A stretch of DNA of 6,493 nucleotides from assembly GCA_012514855.1 (NCBI GenBank), contig JAAYZL010000237.1, forward strand, positions 1-6,493. The letters are read 5' to 3'. Shown one piece after another: positions 1 to 5,610 of the stretch. The stretch comes from Clostridiales bacterium. Lineage in GTDB: Bacteria; Bacillota_A; Clostridia; Christensenellales; Aristaeellaceae. Numbering within the stretch: the stretch's first letter is position 1; every line of letters starts with the position of its first letter. The notes beneath the pieces were generated by a model. It had not been told where the DNA came from and searched no databases. It was given only the letters and a program-made list of their open reading frames with translations. The translations under genes were made by a program, and so were the position numbers.

Positions 1-503
1 CCGATATTGACCGCGCAGTGGGCGTAGAACGGGGGGACGACGATCGCCTGCCCTGCCGTGACGCGCACGGCCTTCGCGGATTCGATCACGGGCTCCTCGT
101 CGGGGTTGTCGAAGTTTTTCGACTTCTGCATGATGAAGAACAGTTCTCCGTGGATGACTTCATAGATCTCCGGATAGGGCTGTCCCTTCCCCTCGATATA
201 GCCGTGGTAATGGCCGGAGTTTTTGATGTACTCGCCGTTGATCGTTCCCGGCGCGATCGCGGTGATGTCGTAGCGGTAGCCGTATTTTTGTAAGAGCTCC
301 CTGTCGCCCTCAAAGGCGACGTCCCGGTAAAAATCGTAGCAGTGGACGGAGCCGTCCACACCGTCCTCGTTCATCAGCAGGCCGCGCATCTCGACCGCGC
401 CCTTTCCGCCGCTGCTTCGGCAAGCGAGGCCGTCGCGGAATTCGAGCCGCATCTCCTTGACGTCGAGCCAGATCGGCAGCCCCGAGCAAACCAATTCCTT
501 CAT
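1..503 (-). CDS. Cupin-type (archaeal-type) glucose-6-phosphate isomerase, C-terminus cut by window edge
   Basis: The frame is open from an ATG at 503 to the window edge, giving 167 codons with no stop. The second half has the hallmarks of the cupin phosphoglucose isomerase family (GPI, PF06560; Pyrococcus furiosus PgiA is the model): APGTINGEY at residues 84-92, GHYH at 97-100, PEIYEV at 111-116, and VVPPFYAHCAVNIG at 155-168. Known members bind a metal through two His, one Glu and a later His; here these would be H98, H100, E112 and H162, all present. The family interconverts glucose 6-phosphate and fructose 6-phosphate in the cytoplasm. About 20-50 C-terminal residues should lie beyond the window. 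The ribosome binding site GGGAAGG (510-516) stands 6 nt before the ATG. The gene follows a sugar transporter operon on the same strand, beyond a terminator-like hairpin, so it may depend on readthrough. The family call is secure; the true phosphosugar could be another one. Confidence 0.88.
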   Translation of the reverse strand, partial: MKELVCSGLPIWLDVKEMRLEFRDGLACRSSGGKGAVEMRGLLMNEDGVDGSVHCYDFYRDVAFEGDRELLQKYGYRYDITAIAPGTINGEYIKNSGHYHGYIEGKGQPYPEIYEVIHGELFFIMQKSKNFDNPDEEPVIESAKAVRVTAGQAIVVPPFYAHCAVNI

Positions 504-516
504 GTCGTTCCTTCCC

Positions 517-535
517 AAGCGGATCGCTTCCGCTT
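517..535 (-). other. Hairpin just upstream of the isomerase ribosome binding site
   Basis: AAGCGGA (517-523) and TCCGCTT (529-535) are perfect 7-bp inverted arms around a 5-nt loop. The structure ends directly beside the GGGAAGG ribosome binding site of the isomerase gene. It could stabilise a processed 5' end of the isomerase mRNA or modulate its translation. Only the inverted repeat is seen; the role is inferred. Confidence 0.35.
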
Positions 536-567
536 CCCAGAGTGATACGTTCCCGTTTTTCCGCGGG

Positions 568-594
568 AAAAGGGGGAGCGGGACCCGCTCCCCC
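568..594 (-). terminator. Rho-independent terminator after the sugar ABC transporter operon
   Basis: GGGGGAGCGGG (572-582) and CCCGCTCCCCC (584-594) form a perfect 11-bp inverted repeat, so the real stem is about 9-10 bp with a small loop. In the minus-strand transcript the stem is followed by UUUU (568-571). It begins about 20 nt after the stop codon of the binding-protein gene, the usual place for the end of an operon. The U tract is short, so some transcription may continue into the isomerase gene, for which no clear promoter is visible between 504 and 567. Confidence 0.72.
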
Positions 595-614
595 ACCGTG
601 GTATGGCGCGGGGA

Positions 615-1580
615 TCAGCCGAGCGCGGCGATCTCCTCTTCCGTGTAGCCGTGAACCGTCGCGAGGATGTCGTTCACCTGGTCGACGAGGACCAGCTTGC
701 TGTCCAGGCGGACGCTCTCGACCGGCTCGCCCTTGATCAGCTTCGCCGCGTAGTCCGCCGCGCCGTGCGCGTAGCCGAAGGTGTCCTGCGCGACGGACGC
801 GGTCAGCTTGCCCTCCTTGAGCGCGATGCAGCCGAGCTCATTGGCGTCGACGCTGAAGACCTTGATGTCGAGCCTGTCTGCCATCTCCATGGCGTTGATG
901 GCGCCCAGCGCCATGTCGTCGTTCGCGGCGAAGATGCACTCGATCTCGGGGTTGGAGACCAGCCACGCCTCGACGATCGGCTGCGCCTGGGACGTCGCCC
1001 AGTTCGCGGTCTGATCGGCGACGATGTTCGCGCCCGCCGCGGTCAGGCCGGTGATGTAGCCCTCGTAGCGGCCGTCCGCGTGGAAGGTTCCGTCGATGCC
1101 GCGCAGAACCGCGCAGTTCGTGCCTTCCACGACGAAGCCCTGCTCAACGGCGTAGTCCACGAGCAGAGAGCCCTGCTGCACCGGGTCGGCGTCGAGGTAG
1201 TAGCTCTCGCCGTCGTCGTTGACGCTGCCGACGGTGATGATGACGTTCACGCCCTGCTCCACCGCGTCCTTGATGATCGCGACCGGCGAATCGGGGTCGT
1301 TCTGCTGGACGATGATCACGTCGTAGCCGTCGGCAACGCACGTCTCGAGCAGGTTGTTGATGACGTTGTTGTCGATCTCGCCGTCGAACTTGTCGACCGT
1401 GTAGAGATCCGTGTAGTTCTCCTCGTAGTACTTCATGAAGATCTCGCTGACAAGGAAGCAGTAGGTGTCGGAATAGCCCTTGCAGATGAAAGCAACCCTC
1501 GGAAGCTCTTCTGCCGTCGCGCCTGCGAACATGCCAAGGACCAGCATGAGCGCGAGCAGGATGGTGACCAGTTTCTTCAT
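615..1580 (-). CDS. Sugar ABC transporter substrate-binding protein (Peripla_BP_4/RbsB-like)
   Basis: A 321-residue extracytoplasmic receptor that captures a sugar and delivers it to the permease encoded upstream. The start is the ATG at 1580, preceded at 6 nt by GGGAGGG (1587-1593); a longer in-frame TTG at 1595 lies inside that ribosome binding site and is rejected. Residues 1-23 form a signal peptide (MKK, a hydrophobic stretch, then an AxA site at ATA before EELP). There is no lipobox cysteine, so it is predicted to be cleaved by signal peptidase I rather than lipidated. The mature protein shows the two-lobe periplasmic-binding-protein type I pattern: an N-lobe strand PRVAFICKG, YDVIIVQQND near 86-95, GIDGTFHADGRYEGY near 161-175, FAANDDMALGAI near 217-228, and VFSVDANELG near 241-250. 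Length is normal for monosaccharide receptors. It is the third gene of the ATPase-permease-receptor operon. The ligand is unknown; ribose, galactose, xylose or inositol-like compounds are possible. Confidence 0.9.
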   Translation of the reverse strand: MKKLVTILLALMLVLGMFAGATAEELPRVAFICKGYSDTYCFLVSEIFMKYYEENYTDLYTVDKFDGEIDNNVINNLLETCVADGYDVIIVQQNDPDSPVAIIKDAVEQGVNVIITVGSVNDDGESYYLDADPVQQGSLLVDYAVEQGFVVEGTNCAVLRGIDGTFHADGRYEGYITGLTAAGANIVADQTANWATSQAQPIVEAWLVSNPEIECIFAANDDMALGAINAMEMADRLDIKVFSVDANELGCIALKEGKLTASVAQDTFGYAHGAADYAAKLIKGEPVESVRLDSKLVLVDQVNDILATVHGYTEEEIAALG

Positions 1581-1609
1581 GCGATTCCCTCCCAAATGAT
1601 CGTTATTTC

Positions 1610-1632
1610 AAAGCGCGTCTCGTGCGCGCTTT
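1610..1632 (-). promoter_or_regulatory. Intergenic hairpin between permease and receptor genes
   Basis: AAAGCGCG (1610-1617) and CGCGCTTT (1625-1632) are perfect 8-bp arms around a 7-nt loop, in the 59-nt gap between the permease stop and the receptor start. In the minus-strand transcript it is followed by GAAATAACG and not by a U tract, so it is a poor terminator. Hairpins in this position in transporter operons often protect or partly terminate mRNA so that receptor and membrane subunits are made in unequal amounts; that role is inference here. Confidence 0.55.
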
Positions 1633-1639
1633 TGCCTCC

Positions 1640-2641
1640 TCAGGTTCGCCTTCCGCCCTTGGTCTTGATGTCGATGACGACGGCCAGCACGATGATCATT
1701 CCGGTGATGATCTGCTGGTAATAGGACTGCACGTGCATCAGCGTGAAGACGTTGGACAGTATGCCGATGATCAAAGAGCCGACGAGCGTGCCGGTGATCG
1801 TGCCGAGCCCCCCGGCAAGCGAAGCCCCGCCGATGATCGCCGCGGTGATCGCGTCAAACTCCAGCCCGACCGCCTCCGCGGGCTGGCCGGAGTTCAGCCT
1901 GCCCATGAACAGCGCGCCGGCGAACGCCACGCAGACCGCGTGGTAGAGATAGGCGCGCATGATGACGGATTTGGTGTTGATGCCCGCCGCGCGCGCGGCC
2001 TCGATGTTTCCGCCGACGGCGTAGAGGTGCTTCCCGAAGCGCGTCTGCGTCAGGAGCACCCACGTGACGACCAGAAACACGAGCATGAATATGACCGGGA
2101 ACGGGATCAGCCCGAACGCCTTGCCCTGCCCGAGCTGGACGATGTTGCCGACCTGCTTGATGACCTTGGCGTTCGTGTAGAGAAGCGCCAGGCCGCGCGC
2201 GGCCGTCGATATCGCGAGGGTTACGATGAACGCCGGCGCGTTGAACGCCGTGATGACGAACGCCGCGGCGGCGTACAGCACGACGCACAGCAATATCCCG
2301 GCGGGAATCGCCAACGCGCCGCTTGAAAAGTCGCTCCACCCCAGCGTCTGATTGAACCATTTGAACGTGCCCAACACGAAGCAGCCGCCGAACGCGACCA
2401 TCGAGCCCGCCGCGAGGTCGGTGTTGCCGGTGATGATCAGCATCGTGATGCCGCACGCGATGATCGTCACGACCGAGGACTGCGTCAGCAGATTGATGAT
2501 GTTGCGCTCGGTCAGAAAGACCTTTGACATGAACGAGCTGATGACGATAAAGAACAACAGTATAAAGAATATGCCGACTTTATTGTAGACTTCGACAAAC
2601 GAAACCCTCTTCCGCTCGGTCCCCCGCCGCTGCGCGCTCAT
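1640..2641 (-). CDS. Sugar ABC transporter permease, RbsC-like (BPD_transp_2)
   Basis: A 333-residue integral membrane subunit that forms the sugar channel, presumably as a homodimer. After a basic cytoplasmic N-terminus (residues 1-20) come roughly 8-10 hydrophobic segments, for example at 22-40, 56-71, 110-132, 180-198 and 283-300. Family landmarks are GNTDLAAGSM (72-81), which matches the G-x-D-L-S-x-G-S motif of CUT2 permeases; YAVGGNIEAARAAGI (207-221), the loop thought to contact the ATPase; and GGASLAGGLGTITGT (271-285) followed by YYQQIITG and AVVID near the C-terminus, close to E. coli RbsC. The ATG at 2641 has AGGAGGA (2651-2657) 9 nt upstream, inside the end of the ATPase gene. Only 3 nt separate the ATPase stop from this start, which indicates translational coupling. 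Length is normal (RbsC is about 320 residues). Substrate specificity cannot be assigned. Confidence 0.92.
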   Translation of the reverse strand: MSAQRRGTERKRVSFVEVYNKVGIFFILLFFIVISSFMSKVFLTERNIINLLTQSSVVTIIACGITMLIITGNTDLAAGSMVAFGGCFVLGTFKWFNQTLGWSDFSSGALAIPAGILLCVVLYAAAAFVITAFNAPAFIVTLAISTAARGLALLYTNAKVIKQVGNIVQLGQGKAFGLIPFPVIFMLVFLVVTWVLLTQTRFGKHLYAVGGNIEAARAAGINTKSVIMRAYLYHAVCVAFAGALFMGRLNSGQPAEAVGLEFDAITAAIIGGASLAGGLGTITGTLVGSLIIGILSNVFTLMHVQSYYQQIITGMIIVLAVVIDIKTKGGRRT

Positions 2642-2644
2642 GGT

Positions 2645-4171
2645 TCACGCTCCTCCTACCGCATAGTGCATGATGGTGTTGGAATTGATGTCCGCCTTCG
2701 CGAGCTCCCCGGATATCCGGCCGTTTCGGATGACGAGCACGCGGTCGCTCATGCCGATCAATTCCTCGAGGTCGGAGTCGATCAGGAGGATCGACGCGCC
2801 CCGCTCGCACATCTGGTGCATGAGTTTATAGATCTCGTACTTCGTTCCGACGTCGATGCCCTTTGTCGGCTCGTCCAGAATCAGCACGCACGGCTCGACG
2901 GACAGCCACTTGCTCAGCACGACCTTTTGCTGGTTGCCTCCGGAGAGCGTTTCCGTCTTCGCGCCGGGGGACGTCACCTTGACCGAGAGCGTCCTGATCA
3001 TCCTTTCGACCAGGTCGCGTATCCCCCTTTTCCTGAGCCAGGCGCTCTTGAAGATGTGCCGGTAGGAAACCAGCGAGATGTTGTCCGCGACCGAGTGAAT
3101 CAGCGTCAGCCCCTGCCGCCTGCGGTCCTCCGGGACGAGCACGATGCCGTTGAGGATCGCGTCGTTGACGTCGCCGATGTGGAGCTTCTTGCCGTCCAGG
3201 TACACCTCGCCCGACTGCTTCGGGTCCATCGCCATGATCGAGCGCGCGATCTCCGTGCGCCCGGCCCCGATCAGCCCCGCCATGCCGAGTATCTCGCCCC
3301 GGTGGAGCTCGAAGGAGATGTCGTAAAACACATTGTTGCGGTTGAAGTTCTGTACGCGAAGCGACACCCCGCCGATTTCGCAGGTCTTGGGCGGGTACAC
3401 CTCGGTCATCTTGCGCCCGACCATCATCTCGATGATCCGGGGAATGTCCGTCTCCCGCGCGGGCAGCGTGTTGATGTGCGCGCCGTCGCGCAGGACCGTT
3501 ATGGAATCGGCGATCTTGAAGATTTCGTCGAGCTTGTGGCTGACGTAGATGACCGTGATGCCGCGGTCGCGCAATTCAAAGATCTTGTTGAACAGGAACT
3601 CCACCTCGCCCTCCGTCAGCGAGGAGGTCGGTTCGTCCATCAGGATCACCTTCGCGTTGCTCGAGATCGCCTTGACGATCTCCAGCATCTGCGCGCCGGT
3701 GACCGACACGTTTTTCATCTTCTCCTTCAGATTGAACGAGAGCCCCTGCTCCTCCAGGAACCGCTTCGCGCACTCCGCCATCCCCTTGTTGTCCAGAAAC
3801 GCGCCCGACTTTCCGGGCAGCTCGCGCCCGAGGAACATGTTTTCGAGCACCGTCATCTCCGGGATGATGTTCAGCTCCTGGTAGATCATCGATATTCCCG
3901 CCTTGAGCGCTTCCGCGGGACCGTTGACGTGCAGCGGATTTCCGTCGAGCAGAACCTCTCCCTCGTCGGCCTTGTAAAGGCCGTTGATTACCTTGAACAG
4001 CGTCGATTTCCCCGCGCCGTTCTCTCCGACAAGCACGTGCACGCAGCCCTTGCGGATTCCGAAGCTGATGTTGGAAAGTGCTTGTACGCCGGGGAACGCC
4101 TTTGATATGTTGCGGAATTCGAGGATGTAATCTACCTCGCGGGATTCTACGGTCCTGTCGCCGGCCTGCAT
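2645..4171 (-). CDS. Sugar ABC transporter ATP-binding protein, two-domain RbsA/MglA-like
   Basis: A 508-residue cytoplasmic ATPase with two fused nucleotide-binding domains, the form typical of CUT2 monosaccharide importers. Domain 1 (about 15-250) has Walker A GENGAGKS at 49-56, Q-loop YQE at 97-99, Walker B VILMDEP at 175-181 and switch His 212. Its signature loop is unusual (VSVTGAQM, 155-162) where relatives have LSxGQ. Domain 2 (about 268-500) has the degenerate Walker A GLIGAGRT (299-306) usual in this family, an intact LSGGNQQK signature (409-416) and Walker B VLILDEP (429-435); its switch position reads IDSD, with no His. The start is the ATG at 4171, with GGTGAG (4178-4183) 6 nt before it. 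Longer in-frame starts at 4225 (TTG) and 4198 (ATG) fall on the -35 and -10 boxes of the promoter and cannot be translated from that transcript. First gene of the transporter operon. Confidence 0.92.
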   Translation of the reverse strand: MQAGDRTVESREVDYILEFRNISKAFPGVQALSNISFGIRKGCVHVLVGENGAGKSTLFKVINGLYKADEGEVLLDGNPLHVNGPAEALKAGISMIYQELNIIPEMTVLENMFLGRELPGKSGAFLDNKGMAECAKRFLEEQGLSFNLKEKMKNVSVTGAQMLEIVKAISSNAKVILMDEPTSSLTEGEVEFLFNKIFELRDRGITVIYVSHKLDEIFKIADSITVLRDGAHINTLPARETDIPRIIEMMVGRKMTEVYPPKTCEIGGVSLRVQNFNRNNVFYDISFELHRGEILGMAGLIGAGRTEIARSIMAMDPKQSGEVYLDGKKLHIGDVNDAILNGIVLVPEDRRRQGLTLIHSVADNISLVSYRHIFKSAWLRKRGIRDLVERMIRTLSVKVTSPGAKTETLSGGNQQKVVLSKWLSVEPCVLILDEPTKGIDVGTKYEIYKLMHQMCERGASILLIDSDLEELIGMSDRVLVIRNGRISGELAKADINSNTIMHYAVGGA

Positions 4172-4181
4172 TTGCCGCTCA

Positions 4182-4210
4182 CCCCCATCTGAAAACATTA
4201 TACATGGGGG
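4182..4210. promoter_or_regulatory. Candidate operator around the -10 box of the transporter promoter
   Basis: CCCCCAT (4182-4188) and ATGGGGG (4204-4210) are perfect 7-bp inverted arms separated by 15 bp, so the arm centres are 22 bp apart, about two helical turns. The -10 hexamer lies inside the spacer and one arm abuts the ribosome binding site, an ideal place for a repressor to block RNA polymerase. ATGGG/CCCAT half-sites also occur at the regulator's own promoter (5181-5195), in the opposite relative orientation. Binding by the DeoR protein is inferred. Confidence 0.45.
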
Positions 4211-4225
4211 ATTTTGTTGTGTCAA
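4197..4225 (-). promoter_or_regulatory. Consensus sigma-70/sigma-A promoter of the transporter operon
   Basis: On the minus strand a perfect TTGACA (4220-4225) is followed by a 17-bp spacer (4203-4219) and a perfect TATAAT (4197-4202). Transcription should start near 4190, leaving a leader of only about 18-20 nt before the ATG at 4171, just enough for the ribosome binding site. A promoter this close to consensus implies strong basal activity and therefore control by repression, which fits the DeoR gene directly upstream and the inverted repeat around the -10 box. Confidence 0.85.
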
Positions 4226-4299
4226 TCGCTATTCCTATCGTTTCGGTGATTTTCGTCTGCGGATCGGCTATTTGCGGCGCGCGCAGCGCGAACGCAGGC

Positions 4300-4333
4300 G
4301 CGCAGACAACGGCGCGCCATGCCGCGTCTGCGC
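4300..4333. repeat. GC-rich hairpin in the regulator-transporter intergenic region
   Basis: GCGCAGAC (4300-4307) and GTCTGCGC (4326-4333) form an 8-bp stem, extended inward by CGGC/GCCG (4310-4313 with 4321-4324). It lies about 33 nt past the stop of the DeoR gene. No T tract follows on the minus strand, so it is at best an unusual terminator for the regulator transcript. The rest of the 4226-4365 gap is GC-rich, with other short GCGCGC self-complementary runs and no open reading frame that looks real. Confidence 0.35.
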
Positions 4334-4365
4334 TTGCGGGACTCCTCGGTTGTCGGTCCTTGGGG

Positions 4366-5163
4366 TTAGATGAGCGGCGCTATCCAGGTCCGCACGTTGC
4401 ACTGCCCGAGTTGCTTAAGCGCCTGTTCGCCGGCGCCTTCGTCGGTCACGATGCCGCTTACCTCGGAGCAGTCCGCGACGCGCTTGAGCAGGTTGCATCC
4501 GATCTTCGAGTGGTCCGCGAGCACGACGGTCTCCGCGGAGACCTCCATCATCTGCCGCTTGATCCTGGCCTCCTCCATGCCGCTGATCGTCAGGCCGAAA
4601 TCCGCGCTGATGCCGTTCGCGGTCATGAAATACGTGTTTGCGCGCATCTCCCGAAGCACGTGCTCCAGATGCCCGTCGTAAAACGCGGCCCGGACCGGGT
4701 TGTACATGCCGCCGAACAGAAACAGGTTGATGTCCTCGCTCTTGGGCAGCAGCGCCATGGCCGCCTGCGCGGAATTGGTCAGCACCGTCAGCGGGACCTC
4801 GCTCTCGGCGATCGCCTTCGCCAGCTCGAAGCCGGTCGTCCCGGCGTCGATGATGACGACCGAGTTCGGCACGAGGATGTTCCGGACGACATACCGGGCG
4901 ATGGCCCGCTTCTCCGCCTGATACGCGGTCCTGCGCGCGTTCCACTCCTGGAGGTTGTAGGGCGTCGCCGCGGTCTTCTTGGCTCCCCCGAACGTCCGCA
5001 GCAGCTCGCCCCGCCGCTCGAGCAGAACCAGATCGTTTCGGATCGTCGACTCGCTGCACCCGGTTTTTTCGCATAACTCGGCTACGGAGACGCTGTCATT
5101 GCTGTTCAACATCTGCAGAATCGCGTTGTGCCGCGCCTCCACCTTGCCGTTGGCGTTTATCAC
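4366..5163 (-). CDS. DeoR/GlpR-family transcriptional repressor
   Basis: A 265-residue cytoplasmic regulator, normal length for the family. The N-terminal winged helix-turn-helix spans about 8-60: RHNAILQML, then VSVAELCEKTGCSESTIRNDL (two stretches about 25-45) and the wing ERRGELLRTFGGA, which is the DeoR pattern including the recognition helix with ST-IRNDL. The C-terminal DeoRC sensor domain, which in known members binds a phosphorylated sugar, shows IIDAGTTGFELAKAI (104-118), LTNS (128-131), FGG (150-152), TANGISADFGLT (181-192) and VVLADHSKIG (213-222). The start is a GTG at 5163, supported by GGGGGAGG (5171-5178) 7 nt upstream; the next Met is residue 18, inside the DNA-binding domain. 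It lies immediately upstream of the sugar transporter operon on the same strand, separated by about 200 bp with its own strong promoter, so it probably represses that operon and itself. The inducer is unknown. Confidence 0.92.
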   Translation of the reverse strand: MINANGKVEARHNAILQMLNSNDSVSVAELCEKTGCSESTIRNDLVLLERRGELLRTFGGAKKTAATPYNLQEWNARRTAYQAEKRAIARYVVRNILVPNSVVIIDAGTTGFELAKAIAESEVPLTVLTNSAQAAMALLPKSEDINLFLFGGMYNPVRAAFYDGHLEHVLREMRANTYFMTANGISADFGLTISGMEEARIKRQMMEVSAETVVLADHSKIGCNLLKRVADCSEVSGIVTDEGAGEQALKQLGQCNVRTWIAPLI

Positions 5164-5179
5164 TCAAGCGCCTCCCCCG

Positions 5180-5196
5180 TATGGGTTTTGCCCATA
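5180..5196. promoter_or_regulatory. Candidate autoregulatory operator of the DeoR gene
   Basis: TATGGG (5180-5185) and CCCATA (5191-5196) are perfect 6-bp arms around a 5-bp TTTTG spacer. The palindrome touches the -10 box and should cover the transcription start, so a bound repressor would block initiation. If transcribed, it could instead form a small leader hairpin just ahead of the ribosome binding site. Its half-site is shared with the repeat at the transporter promoter. Confidence 0.45.
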
Positions 5197-5225
5197 TCAT
5201 AGCCTCTCCGCGCGCGCGGCATCAA
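5196..5225 (-). promoter_or_regulatory. Promoter of the DeoR-family regulator gene
   Basis: On the minus strand TTGATG (5220-5225), an 18-bp spacer (5202-5219) and TATGAT (5196-5201) make a good sigma-70/sigma-A promoter, with start of transcription near 5189 and a leader of roughly 26 nt to the GTG at 5163. An AT-rich stretch (5232-5249) lies just upstream of the -35 box. It is clearly weaker than the consensus promoter of the transporter operon, as expected for a repressor gene. Confidence 0.65.
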
Positions 5226-5248
5226 GCCCATTTGCGTAAATTTGATGC
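5219..5248. repeat. Inverted repeat overlapping the regulator -35 box
   Basis: GCATCAA (5219-5225) and TTGATGC (5242-5248) are perfect 7-bp arms with a 16-bp spacer, centres 23 bp apart. The proximal arm contains the -35 hexamer. The geometry resembles the 22-bp spacing of the inverted repeat at the transporter promoter, though the sequence differs. It may be a second operator or the site of another regulator. Confidence 0.35.
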
Positions 5249-5340
5249 TTTCCGTTCCATAGCCGGGAATGCGGCGCACCTTCTTTGCCACATACGCGCC
5301 GACTACCGTACACCTCGGCGGGGATTTGAGGCGCCTCCAC

Positions 5341-5350
5341 CGCATTCTCC
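5341..5350 (+). repeat. Left copy of 10-bp direct repeat (candidate target-site duplication)
   Basis: CGCATTCTCC occurs here and again at 5645-5654 in the same orientation. Each copy is exactly 8 bp outside the matching terminal palindrome of the hairpin element, which suggests duplication of the target on insertion. Confidence 0.4.
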
Positions 5351-5358
5351 TTTGCGAA

Positions 5359-5384
5359 AGGGTTCCAGCAGACGCTGGAACCCT
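5359..5384. repeat. Terminal 26-bp palindrome, left copy
   Basis: AGGGTTCCAGC (5359-5369), loop AGAC, GCTGGAACCCT (5374-5384): perfect 11-bp arms. It is identical, loop orientation included, to the copy at 5611-5636. Confidence 0.9.
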
Positions 5385-5385
5385 C

Positions 5386-5410
5386 AGCGTGTCGACAAAG
5401 TCGCCACGCT
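5386..5410. repeat. Hairpin 2 of the array
   Basis: AGCGTG (5386-5391) pairs with CACGCT (5405-5410); after one mismatch CGAC pairs with GTCG around an AAA loop. It starts 1 bp after the left terminal palindrome. Confidence 0.7.
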
Positions 5411-5416
5411 ATCCGA

Positions 5417-5436
5417 GAAATGCAAGATTGCATTTC
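5417..5436. repeat. Hairpin 3 of the array
   Basis: GAAATGCA (5417-5424), loop AGAT, TGCATTTC (5429-5436): perfect 8-bp arms. The loop differs by one base from the AGAC loop of the end palindromes. Confidence 0.8.
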
Positions 5437-5444
5437 CCGGAATT

Positions 5445-5486
5445 CAGGATTTCTTGTGGCGCTGCGTGCCACGGCCAGAAATCCTG
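5445..5486. repeat. Hairpin 4 of the array (long, two-part stem)
   Basis: CAGGATTTCT (5445-5454) pairs perfectly with AGAAATCCTG (5477-5486); after a small asymmetric bulge GTGGC (5456-5460) pairs with GCCAC (5468-5472) around a 7-nt loop. This is the longest structure in the array. Confidence 0.8.
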
Positions 5487-5492
5487 CAGGGA

Positions 5493-5536
5493 AGCGCGGA
5501 CATGCCGCGCTCCTCGGCGACGTACATGCCGTCGCC
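5493..5536. repeat. Hairpins 5 and 6 of the array
   Basis: AGCGCGG (5493-5499) with CCGCGCT (5505-5511) around ACATG, then GGCGACG (5516-5522) with CGTCGCC (5530-5536) around TACATGC. Both have perfect 7-bp stems and share ACATG in the loop, although the stems are unrelated. Confidence 0.7.
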
Positions 5537-5548
5537 TGCGGATTGAAA

Positions 5549-5572
5549 ATGAAGGGGTTTCGACCCCTTCAT
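5549..5572. repeat. Hairpin 7 of the array with TTCG loop
   Basis: ATGAAGGGGT (5549-5558), loop TTCG, ACCCCTTCAT (5563-5572): perfect 10-bp arms. In a plus-strand transcript this would be a UUCG tetraloop hairpin. The following 38 bp (5573-5610) hold only a weak CCATC/GATGG pairing. Confidence 0.8.
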
Positions 5573-5610
5573 CCATCCCCAAGGGAGGAGCGGACTTTGT
5601 TGATGGTCTG

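Noticed and set aside
603..1721. Long plus-strand open frame antisense to the sugar receptor gene
   Set aside because: Mirror frame of a GC-rich gene: low-complexity R/D/V-rich protein, no ribosome binding site, no recognisable motif, while the minus-strand gene is a clear family member.
2666..4105. 479-codon plus-strand open frame opposite the ATPase gene
   Set aside because: Its length follows from codon structure on the other strand; the product is H/D/R-rich without motifs, and the opposite strand encodes a complete ABC ATPase.
4172..4225. Extended N-terminus of the ATPase from the TTG at 4225 or ATG at 4198
   Set aside because: Both codons lie within the promoter hexamers, upstream of the expected transcription start; the ATG at 4171 has a well-spaced ribosome binding site.
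4300..4333. Terminator of the DeoR gene
   Set aside because: GC-rich stem without a T tract; no terminator call made, only a hairpin.
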